Shown here one piece after another: positions 57,984-64,000 of a stretch of DNA of 64,000 bases (the stretch's first letter is position 1; each line of letters opens with the position of its first letter). The notes under the pieces are model-generated. The model was not told where the DNA came from. It made no database searches and worked only from the letters and a program-made list of their open reading frames with translations. The DNA comes from Actinophytocola sp044466355 (lineage in GTDB: Bacteria; Actinomycetota; Actinomycetes; Mycobacteriales; Pseudonocardiaceae). The stretch lies in the NCBI RefSeq assembly GCF_044466355.1, contig NZ_JBITMQ010000003.1, positions 62,001-126,000 on the forward strand, read 5' to 3'. A program made the position numbers and the translations under genes.

Positions 57984-59582
57984 GTGACTGAAGTGCTCCC
58001 GCCGACGCCGTCGGCGGCCGGCACGGGCTCGGAGAAGCTCGACCGCAGAGTCCTTTCCATCGCGTCGGTCGTCGTACTCGGCGCGATCATGGCGATGCTC
58101 GACATCACCGTGGTCAACGTCGCGATCAACCACCTGATCGACGAGTTCGACACCACGCTGAACACGATCCAGTGGGTGGCCACCGGCTACACGCTGGCAC
58201 TCGCGACCGTCATTCCGCTGAGTGGGTGGGCGGCGGACCGGTTCGGCACCAAACGGATCTACCTGACCGCGGTCTTCCTGTTCATGGTCGGCTCCGCGCT
58301 GGCAGGCATGGCGTGGTCGGTCGAGTCGCTGATCCTGTTCCGGGTTCTGCAGGGTCTCGGCGGCGGCATGCTGATGCCGCTCGGCATGACCATTCTGACC
58401 AAGGCGGCCGGTCCCGAGCGGGTCGGCCGCGTGATGTCGGTGATCGGCGTGCCGATGCTGCTCGGCCCGATCGTCGGCCCGATCCTCGGTGGCTGGCTCG
58501 TTGACGACGTGTCGTGGCGCTGGATCTTCTTCATCAACGTGCCGGTCGGCATCGTGACGCTGCTGCTCGGCGCCAGGATCCTGGAGAAGGACGAGCCGCG
58601 GCCGGCGGAGAAGCTCGACGTGCTCGGCCTGATCCTGCTGTCGCCGGGTCTCGCCGCGCTGATCTACGGCCTCGCGCAGGTCCCGGCGCACGAGGGCTTC
58701 GGTCACCCGGAGGTGTACGGGCCCGCGGGCGTCGGCGCGCTGCTGGTCGCCGGGTTCATCTGGCACGCGGGCCGCACGTCCGGTGCGCTGATCGACCTGA
58801 AGCTGTTCCGCGACCGGAGCTTCTCCGTCGCCACGGTGACGATGGTCCTGTTCACCGTCGCGTTCTTCGGCTCGATGCTGCTCATGCCGCTGTACTTCCA
58901 GCAGGTGCGCGGCGAGGGCGCGTTGTCGGCGGGTCTGCTGCTGGCCCCGCAGGGCATCGGCGCGATGGTGATGATGCCCGCCGCGGGCCTGATCGTGGAC
59001 AAGTTCGGCTCGGCGCGCATCGCGCAGCTCGGCATCATCGTGATCGTCGGCAGCATGGTGCTGTTCACCCAGTTGGAGGGCGACACCTCGTACTTCGCGA
59101 TCGGGACCGCGCTGTTCGTGATGGGCCTCGGCATGGGTATGACGATGATGCCGATCATGTCGGCGGCGCTGAAGACGTTGCGGCAGAACGACGTCGCCCG
59201 CGCGTCGACGAGCCTGAACATCATCCAGCAGGTGGCCGCGTCGATCGGTACCGCGCTGCTGTCGGTGATCCTGTTCAACGAGACGAAGGACCGGCTGGCG
59301 CCGCTGCTCGCGAACGCCCCCGCCGGTGCCGCCCCGGACATGAACGCCAAGATCACCGACCTGCCGGAGCCGATCCGCACGCAGCTCGCGAACCTGATGT
59401 CGGAGGCGTACTCGTCCACGTTCGTGTGGGCGCTGGTGCTCCTGGCCGTCGCGTTCGTCCCCGCGCTGTTCCTGCCGCGCGGCAAGGGCACGCCGCCCGC
59501 GCCGGAGCAGCCGCACGACGTGCTCCCGGAGGGTGTCGAGCCGCCGCCGATCCTGGACGAGCCCGCGGGCGACCGCCGCTAG
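57984..59582 (+). CDS. DHA2-family multidrug MFS exporter
   Basis: 532 residues with about 14 membrane helices. Motifs: AMLDITVVNVAINHLIDEF (motif D1), SGWAADRFGTKRIYL (motif A), RVLQGLGGGMLMPLGMTI (motif B) and GPILGGWLVDDVSWRWIFFINVPVG (motif C). Matches EmrB/QacA-type drug:H+ antiporters. GTG start after AGAGGGG. Forms an operon with the MarR regulator. Confidence 0.92.
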   Translation: MTEVLPPTPSAAGTGSEKLDRRVLSIASVVVLGAIMAMLDITVVNVAINHLIDEFDTTLNTIQWVATGYTLALATVIPLSGWAADRFGTKRIYLTAVFLFMVGSALAGMAWSVESLILFRVLQGLGGGMLMPLGMTILTKAAGPERVGRVMSVIGVPMLLGPIVGPILGGWLVDDVSWRWIFFINVPVGIVTLLLGARILEKDEPRPAEKLDVLGLILLSPGLAALIYGLAQVPAHEGFGHPEVYGPAGVGALLVAGFIWHAGRTSGALIDLKLFRDRSFSVATVTMVLFTVAFFGSMLLMPLYFQQVRGEGALSAGLLLAPQGIGAMVMMPAAGLIVDKFGSARIAQLGIIVIVGSMVLFTQLEGDTSYFAIGTALFVMGLGMGMTMMPIMSAALKTLRQNDVARASTSLNIIQQVAASIGTALLSVILFNETKDRLAPLLANAPAGAAPDMNAKITDLPEPIRTQLANLMSEAYSSTFVWALVLLAVAFVPALFLPRGKGTPPAPEQPHDVLPEGVEPPPILDEPAGDRR

Positions 59583-59596
59583 TCCACAGTGCACAG

Positions 59597-59636
59597 GAAG
59601 GGCACTTTCGGGGCTGAAACCCTGAAAGTGCCCTTC
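59597..59636 (+). terminator. Hairpin after MFS gene
   Basis: GAAGGGCACTTTC and GAAAGTGCCCTTC form a perfect 13-bp stem with an inner GGG/CCC extension, 15 bases after the stop. Confidence 0.8.
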
Positions 59637-59666
59637 GTGGTGTCGAGGGCCCTCTACGCTCCCGGC

Positions 59667-60215
59667 ATGGACGAGAAGACCGACGATGTCACAGTGCTCC
59701 AGCGTGAGGTGCGGCTCCTGCGGCACCGCGTGCACTACCTCGAAGTCGCTCTCTTCCGCGCGGTGGTGGCCGTCGGCGCGACCGCGCTCGTGTTCGGGTA
59801 CTTCCTGCCGTTCCTGTCCGCGGCCGAGGAGGGGGGCGGCTCGGACGAGGACGACACCATCGCGCTGATCCCCGCGATCGCCGGTCTCGCGGACGCGGGC
59901 GACGGTCCGTTCCGCGGTGAGGCGGCCATGGCCGCGATCGTCGTGGGCGGGTTCGTCCTGGTCATCCTCGTCGCACTGATCGCGCTCCTGCGGTTGTTCC
60001 GGGACCGGGTCAGCAGCCGCACCGTGCGGATCGCGCGGATCTGCGGGATCGTCCTGCTCGTCGTGTGCGGGCTGGCGTGGCTGCTGGTGTTCGCCCTCGC
60101 CGGTCACACCGAGGGCGAGTCGAGCGCGTTCTCCCCGGCCACCCTGTCGATCACGATCGGTGGCGCCGTGACCCTCCTGGCCACGGCGCTCCACCCTCAG
60201 GACTGGCGGGACTGA
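59667..60215 (+). CDS. Membrane protein with N-terminal coiled coil
   Basis: 182 residues: a short helical start (VTVLQREVRLLRHRVHYLEVALF) and four hydrophobic segments (about 30-50, 91-110, 125-146, 160-175), with an acidic loop GGGSDEDDT between the first two. No family recognised. ATG 59667 follows CTCCCGGC, a weak site, and may be leaderless. Converges on the YCF48-like gene, two bases apart. Confidence 0.72.
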   Translation: MDEKTDDVTVLQREVRLLRHRVHYLEVALFRAVVAVGATALVFGYFLPFLSAAEEGGGSDEDDTIALIPAIAGLADAGDGPFRGEAAMAAIVVGGFVLVILVALIALLRLFRDRVSSRTVRIARICGIVLLVVCGLAWLLVFALAGHTEGESSAFSPATLSITIGGAVTLLATALHPQDWRD

Positions 60216-60217
60216 CC

Positions 60218-61258
60218 TCAGCCCACCGTGAGCGTGGCGACCGCGCCGCGCGCGCCGGACGCCCAGCAACCGCCGTCGCGGGCGCAGTCGACCGAGTCGA
60301 AGCTGCCGTCGTGGAACTGGCGCCAGTTCCGGCCGCCGTCGAACGACACGTCGCTGCCGGTCGGGCCGACCGCGATCAGGGCCGTCGGCAGGAACGGGTG
60401 GTACGTGACCGCCGAGCGGTAGCCGGCCGGCGCGGTCTCCGGCGCCCGCCACGTCCTGCCGCCGTCGCGGGTCAGCGCCAGCGCGTCGGCGCCGCTCGTC
60501 GGGTTCGCGTAGTCGCCGCCGATCGCGATGCCGCCGCGCGGGTTGCGGAACGCCACCGCGAACACGCCCGCGCTCTCGCTGCTCGCCAGCGGTGTCACCG
60601 ACGCGGTCCACGTGCGGCCGCGGTCCTTCGAGTGCAGCACGCGCGCGACGGTCGAGCCGCCGGTCGCGAGCCACGCGTCCTTACGCCCGGCCACGGTCAC
60701 GCACTGGCCGCTCGCCGAGAACTGGTACTCGCCGGCCAGCGCGGGCGGCAGGCCCGTCACCCGCGACCACGTGCGCCCACCGTCCGATGTGGTCAGCACG
60801 CGGAACTCGCCGTCGACCGGGTCGCCGACCGCGAGCCCGTTGCGGGAGTCCCAGAACGCGAGGCAGTTGTAGAACGCGGCAGGCTCGGTGTTGCGGAACG
60901 CCTCCGTCCACGTGCGACCGCCGTCGGCGGTCCGGTAGATCCGCGACGACTCGCCCGCGCCGATCGACAGCGCCACCGCCGTCTTCGCGTCGAACGCCTC
61001 GATGTCGCGGAAGTCGAGTTCGGCGGTGCCCGGCGGGCCGACCTGCTCGAAGCGGCGGCCGCCGTCGACCGTTCTGAGCACGGTGCCGCGCTGCCCGGAC
61101 ACCCAGGCGACCTGCCTGCTCACCGCGGACAGCCCGCGGAACTGGGCGTCGGTGCCGGTGGGCAGCGTCTTCCAGGTCGGCGAGGTCGCGCTCGCGCCCG
61201 GTGGCGCGGTGAGGAATGCGGCCAGGACCAGCACGGAGATCATCAGCGCACGTTTCAT
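60218..61258 (-). CDS. Secreted YCF48/BNR-type beta-propeller
   Basis: 346 residues. Signal peptide MKRALMISVLVLAAFLTAPPGASA, then repeated sialidase-like Asp boxes: RTVDGGRRFEQV, RTADGGRTWTEA, TTSDGGRTWSRV, HSKDRGRTWTAS, LTRDGGRTWRAP, VSFDGGRNWRQF. Six blades are counted, giving a propeller like YCF48 or plant-type stress-related proteins. No catalytic residues for sialidase. Two cysteine pairs. Extracellular, role unknown. Confidence 0.85.
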   Translation of the reverse strand: MKRALMISVLVLAAFLTAPPGASATSPTWKTLPTGTDAQFRGLSAVSRQVAWVSGQRGTVLRTVDGGRRFEQVGPPGTAELDFRDIEAFDAKTAVALSIGAGESSRIYRTADGGRTWTEAFRNTEPAAFYNCLAFWDSRNGLAVGDPVDGEFRVLTTSDGGRTWSRVTGLPPALAGEYQFSASGQCVTVAGRKDAWLATGGSTVARVLHSKDRGRTWTASVTPLASSESAGVFAVAFRNPRGGIAIGGDYANPTSGADALALTRDGGRTWRAPETAPAGYRSAVTYHPFLPTALIAVGPTGSDVSFDGGRNWRQFHDGSFDSVDCARDGGCWASGARGAVATLTVG

Positions 61259-61357
61259 GGGCGGCGACGTTAGCCGGGAATGTCCACCGAGGGAATGACA
61301 TCAGAACCGGACTCCGGGTGGACGTGCGCCGACGGCGTCTTCAGTACCGTGACTCGC

Positions 61358-61852
61358 ATGGAGGCACAGGTACGGCTGCGACCGCCCGCGAACAGGGTCG
61401 ACCCGCGGGCGGTGCGGTACTGGATGACGGGGGAGGCGATCTCGAACGGGGTCGTCGCGGTGGTGCTCGGCGTGCTCGCCTTCCTGATCGAACCGGCGAG
61501 ACCGTGGTTGCTGCTGGCGCTCGGGGTAGCGCTGCTCATCGGCATCCCGTACATGATCGTCATGCCGATCTGGCGGTACCGGGTGCACCGCTGGGAGGTC
61601 ACCGAGGACGCCGTGTACACCCGCACGGGCTGGCTGTGGCAGGAGTGGCGGATCGCGCCGATGTCGCGCATCCAGACCGTCGACACCCAGCGAGGGCCGC
61701 TCGAACAGGCGTACCGGTTATCGAGCGTGACCGTCACGACCGCGTCGGCGGCCGGACCTCTCAAGATCAAGGGGCTCGACCACGAGGTCGCGGCCGACCT
61801 GGCGCAGAAGCTGACCGAGGTGACGCAGGCGCACCGCGGGGACGCGACATGA
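61358..61852 (+). CDS. YdbS-like PH-domain membrane protein
   Basis: 164 residues: two hydrophobic helices (about 25-45, 50-70) then a bacterial PH (bPH2) domain with YRVHRWEVTEDAVYTRTGWLWQEWRIAPMSRIQTVDTQRGPLEQAYRLSSVTVTTASAAG. ATG 61358 lies eight bases past a TACCGT -10-like element, so it is probably leaderless. The stop overlaps the next start (ATGA), and the pair matches the YdbS-YdbT gene pair. Confidence 0.87.
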   Translation: MEAQVRLRPPANRVDPRAVRYWMTGEAISNGVVAVVLGVLAFLIEPARPWLLLALGVALLIGIPYMIVMPIWRYRVHRWEVTEDAVYTRTGWLWQEWRIAPMSRIQTVDTQRGPLEQAYRLSSVTVTTASAAGPLKIKGLDHEVAADLAQKLTEVTQAHRGDAT

Positions 61853-63354
61853 CGACCGCGGGCAGCACCGCCGAGAACGGCTGGCAGCAGCTGCACCCGA
61901 AGACGATCCACGTCACGGCCGTCACCTTCGGCGGGCTCGCGGTCGGCACGGCCGCGCCGTTCGTGGTCGGGTTCGCGGAGAAGGCCGGGCTGGGGCTGAT
62001 GCTGCTGATCGCCCTCGGCGGGGTCGTGGTGGTGACCGTCGCCGCGGCGCTCGTCGACCTGATGCGGTGGCGGCACACCAGCTACCGGGTCACCGACGAA
62101 CGGGTGGAGCTGCGGTACGCGTGGGTGCTGCACAAGATGCGGTCCGTGCCGAGGGACCGGGTGCGGACGGTCGACCTCACGGCGAACCCGCTGCAGCGGG
62201 TGTTCGGCGTGGCGCGGGTGAAGATCGGCACCGGCGAACAGACGTCGGAGTCGAGCCACCTGACGCTCGACCCGGTGAGCAAGGCGGAGGCCGAGCTGCT
62301 GCGCAGGGAACTGTTGCGCAGAGCGGGAACCGCGACGGCCGAGACACCGGGCGACGAGATCGCCGCGCTGGACTGGAGGTGGATCCGGTACGCGCCGGTG
62401 TCGGTGACCACCCCGATCCTCGGCGCGGCCGCGTTCGGCGCGGTCATGCAGGTGTCGGAGTGGTTCAACCTGCAGGGCGCGGTGTTCCGGACGGTGCGCG
62501 ACCTGTTCGGCGGGCTGTCGGTCGTCGGGTTGATCGCCGTGCTGCTGGTCGCCGCGATCGTGGTCGGCGTGATCGGTTCGCTCGGGTTGTTCGTGGAGAT
62601 GTGGTACCGCTACTCGCTGCGCCGCGAGGACGGCAACCTGGTGATGTCGCGGGGCCTGCTCAACACCCGGTCGTTGACGTTGGAGCGGCGCAGGTTACGC
62701 GGGGTCGAGGTGATCGAGCCGCTGGGCGTGCGCACGATGGGCGCCGCGCGCGTGGACGTGATCGCGACCGGCATGCGGCGGCAGTCCGACGACGAGCGGA
62801 CCGACCCGAAGACGGTGTTACCCGCGGCGCCGTTCGCGGTCGCGCGCCGGGTGGCGGCCGACGTGCTGGGGTCGGAGGCCGCGACCGCGACGGCGGTCAC
62901 CGGTCACCCGCGTGCCGCGCTGGGGCGGCGGGTGCGGTGGGCGTTGTACTGCGTGCTCGGGCTGGTGGCCGTGTTCGCCGTGCTGGGCGTCCTGCTGACC
63001 GACGTGCTGTTACACCTGGCGTGGATCGCCGCGGTGGTGTGCACGCCGATCGCGCTGTTCCTGGCGTTCGAGGCGTACCGCAACCTCGGGCACGGCCTCG
63101 CCGAGGAGCACCTCGTCACCCGCTACGGCGTCGGCTCCCGGCGGACCGCCGCGTTGCTGCGCACCGGCGTGATCGGGTGGACGATCTCGTCGTCGCCGTT
63201 CCAGCGTCGCGCGGGCCTGGTGACGATCAGGGCGACGACGGCCGCGAACAAGGGCGCCTACCCGGTGTACGACGTGGGCGTCGACGAGGGGCTGCGGTTC
63301 GCGGACGAGGCGGTGCCCGGTCTGCTCAGGCCGTTCCTGGAACGACGGCGGTGA
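61849..63354 (+). CDS. YdbT-like protein with tandem PH domains
   Basis: 501 residues with three bPH2 units, each after a hydrophobic hairpin: SYRVTDERVELRYAWVLHKMRSVPRDRVRTVDLTANPLQRVFGVARVKIGTG, then YRYSLRREDGNLVMSRGLLNTRSLTLERRRLRGVEVIEPL, then GLAEEHLVTRYGVGSRRTAALLRTGVIGWTISSSPFQRRAGLVTI. In Bacillus, YdbS/YdbT are linked to resistance to antimicrobial lipopeptides. Overlaps the ridA-like gene at its 3' end by 29 bases. Confidence 0.87.
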   Translation: MTTAGSTAENGWQQLHPKTIHVTAVTFGGLAVGTAAPFVVGFAEKAGLGLMLLIALGGVVVVTVAAALVDLMRWRHTSYRVTDERVELRYAWVLHKMRSVPRDRVRTVDLTANPLQRVFGVARVKIGTGEQTSESSHLTLDPVSKAEAELLRRELLRRAGTATAETPGDEIAALDWRWIRYAPVSVTTPILGAAAFGAVMQVSEWFNLQGAVFRTVRDLFGGLSVVGLIAVLLVAAIVVGVIGSLGLFVEMWYRYSLRREDGNLVMSRGLLNTRSLTLERRRLRGVEVIEPLGVRTMGAARVDVIATGMRRQSDDERTDPKTVLPAAPFAVARRVAADVLGSEAATATAVTGHPRAALGRRVRWALYCVLGLVAVFAVLGVLLTDVLLHLAWIAAVVCTPIALFLAFEAYRNLGHGLAEEHLVTRYGVGSRRTAALLRTGVIGWTISSSPFQRRAGLVTIRATTAANKGAYPVYDVGVDEGLRFADEAVPGLLRPFLERRR

Positions 63355-63733
63355 TGTCGACCTCGAGGAGGGCACCCGGGCGGAACAGCCGCGACACCTC
63401 GACGGTGGTGCTGGTCGGCGCCGACCCGTCCAGGTACCGCGCGCGTACCTCGCCGTACTCGCGCAGCCGTGACAGGTCGGTGAGGTAGGTGCGGATGTTG
63501 ACCACGTGGGCGAAGGTGGCGCCCCGGTCGGCCAGCAGCGCACCGATGGCGTCGAACACCTGCCGGGTCTGGGCCCGCATGTCGTCACCGCCGACGAGTT
63601 CACCGTCGTGGTCGAGCGCGACCTGCCCGGCGAGGACCAGCAGCCGGGCGGTGCCGAGGTCGATCTCGGCGAGGTTCGAGTAGGCCGCGGCGGGCGGCGG
63701 CGCGGTCGGGGGATTGTGGAAGGTGACGGTCAT
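63326..63733 (-). CDS. RidA-family protein
   Basis: 135 residues of the YjgF/YER057c/UK114 family that removes reactive enamine/imine intermediates. Landmarks: LLVLAGQVALDHDGELVGGDDMRAQTRQVFDAIGALLADRGATFAHVVNIRTYLTDLSRL and a C-terminal GALLEVDITAVVPG. The family arginine is in VVNIRTYL-like position. Its ATG overlaps the stop of the upstream dehydrogenase-like gene (ATGA). Confidence 0.9.
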   Translation of the reverse strand: MTVTFHNPPTAPPPAAAYSNLAEIDLGTARLLVLAGQVALDHDGELVGGDDMRAQTRQVFDAIGALLADRGATFAHVVNIRTYLTDLSRLREYGEVRARYLDGSAPTSTTVEVSRLFRPGALLEVDITAVVPGTA

Positions 63734-64000
63734 GGTCTGCCTCGTGGATCGGCCAGGACACCCAGTTCGGCGTCCGGTGGGGTGGTGTTCAGGCGGGCGA
63801 GCGCCGCTGTCGTGAGCGGGCCCGCGTGGTCGCCGAGGAGGGTGAGGTCCTTCGTGGCGAGCGCGGTCGTGAAGTGCGCGCCCTCGCCGCGTGCACGGGT
63901 GACGAACTGAGCCATCGGTCCGGCGGCGAGCAGCGTCTCGGCGTCCACGTCGAGCCGCTCCGCCAGCTCGCGGAGTTCGCCGAGCAGGGCGAGGCCGCCG
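63730..64000 (-). CDS. 3' end of a hydroxyisobutyrate-dehydrogenase-like gene
   Basis: About 90 codons are visible; the gene begins beyond the right edge. The helical part reads LALLGELRELAERL, then DAETLLAAGPMAQFVTRARG and FTTALATKDLTLLGDHAGPL, matching the C-terminal substrate domain of beta-hydroxyacid (6PGDH-like) dehydrogenases, with the lysine of the family in ALATKDL. Translated together with the RidA gene. Confidence 0.75.
   Translation of the reverse strand, partial: GGLALLGELRELAERLDVDAETLLAAGPMAQFVTRARGEGAHFTTALATKDLTLLGDHAGPLTTAALARLNTTPPDAELGVLADPRGRP

Noticed and set aside
57969..60674. 901-codon open frame on the minus strand opposite the MFS and membrane-protein genes
   Set aside because: Composition is Arg/His/Asp/Gln-rich low-complexity typical of GC-biased antisense frames; it spans three real genes and has no domain.
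61216..61848. Extension of the YdbT-like protein to an upstream start
   Set aside because: The extension is an out-of-frame reading of the YdbS-like gene; ATG 61849 overlaps its stop, as expected for a coupled pair.

Overview
The window is about 70% GC with dense, often overlapping genes, many GTG starts, several apparently leaderless transcripts, and TTGTCCACA-type DnaA boxes. Together with DUF397, alpha-E/ATP-grasp and actinobacterial Sir-CysH-CysD-CysN genes, this points to an actinomycete chromosome, most likely Pseudonocardiaceae (Lentzea/Saccharothrix-like). No tRNA, rRNA, CRISPR array or intact insertion sequence was seen. A run of nine N (49801-49809) marks an unresolved repeat.

Layout. 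1-6,700: start of a probable SPFH/band-7 gene behind a perfect palindrome, FNT and EamA transporters, then the coupled trio circularly permuted ATP-grasp / alpha-E / transglutaminase. 6,750-15,300: response regulator-histidine kinase-TAXI binding protein operon, NRAMP metal transporter, methyltransferase, phospholipase D, lepA. 15,300-20,570: sigma factor with a small partner, NUDIX, Uma2 plus a decayed Uma2 copy, MmcQ/YjbR, HD hydrolase, quinone-reductase-like dehydrogenase, secreted ribonuclease, enoyl-CoA hydratase. 20,588-26,595: a four-gene, translationally coupled operon TIR / KGGVGR ATPase with a second TIR-like domain / winged-helix-like protein / 1061-residue AAA-HerA fusion. This is the best candidate for an undescribed, probably anti-phage or NAD-linked, system. 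26,689-28,000: secreted NlpC/P60-like and beta-rich proteins.

28,111-33,800 is a sulfate assimilation operon (sir, zinc ribbon, cysH, cysD, cysN, sirohydrochlorin chelatase), every junction overlapping, headed by a 27-residue cysteine-containing leader peptide. 33,900-35,500: RibD-like reductase and a secreted protein with two near-identical 126-residue repeats. 35,590-48,143 is amino-acid synthesis: PH protein-ilvD facing ilvBNC, then serA, leuB and cimA. Two complete transcription attenuators can be read: ilvB (leader MPQQTGLVLPQRVRR) and cimA (leader MTTSTVIIIAERVG), each with a pre-terminator hairpin and a T-tailed terminator.

48,116-53,538: catalytically degenerate S1-protease-like secreted protein, FAH-family enzyme, a dispersed repeat around the N gap, and a GntR-regulated sugar-acid cluster (lactonase, SDR, galactonate-dehydratase-like enolase). 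53,587-64,000: membrane protein, PPOX-fold protein, tex, MarR-DHA2 efflux pair, secreted YCF48-like propeller, YdbS/YdbT-like PH pair, RidA, and the 3' end of a hydroxyisobutyrate-dehydrogenase-like gene running off the edge.
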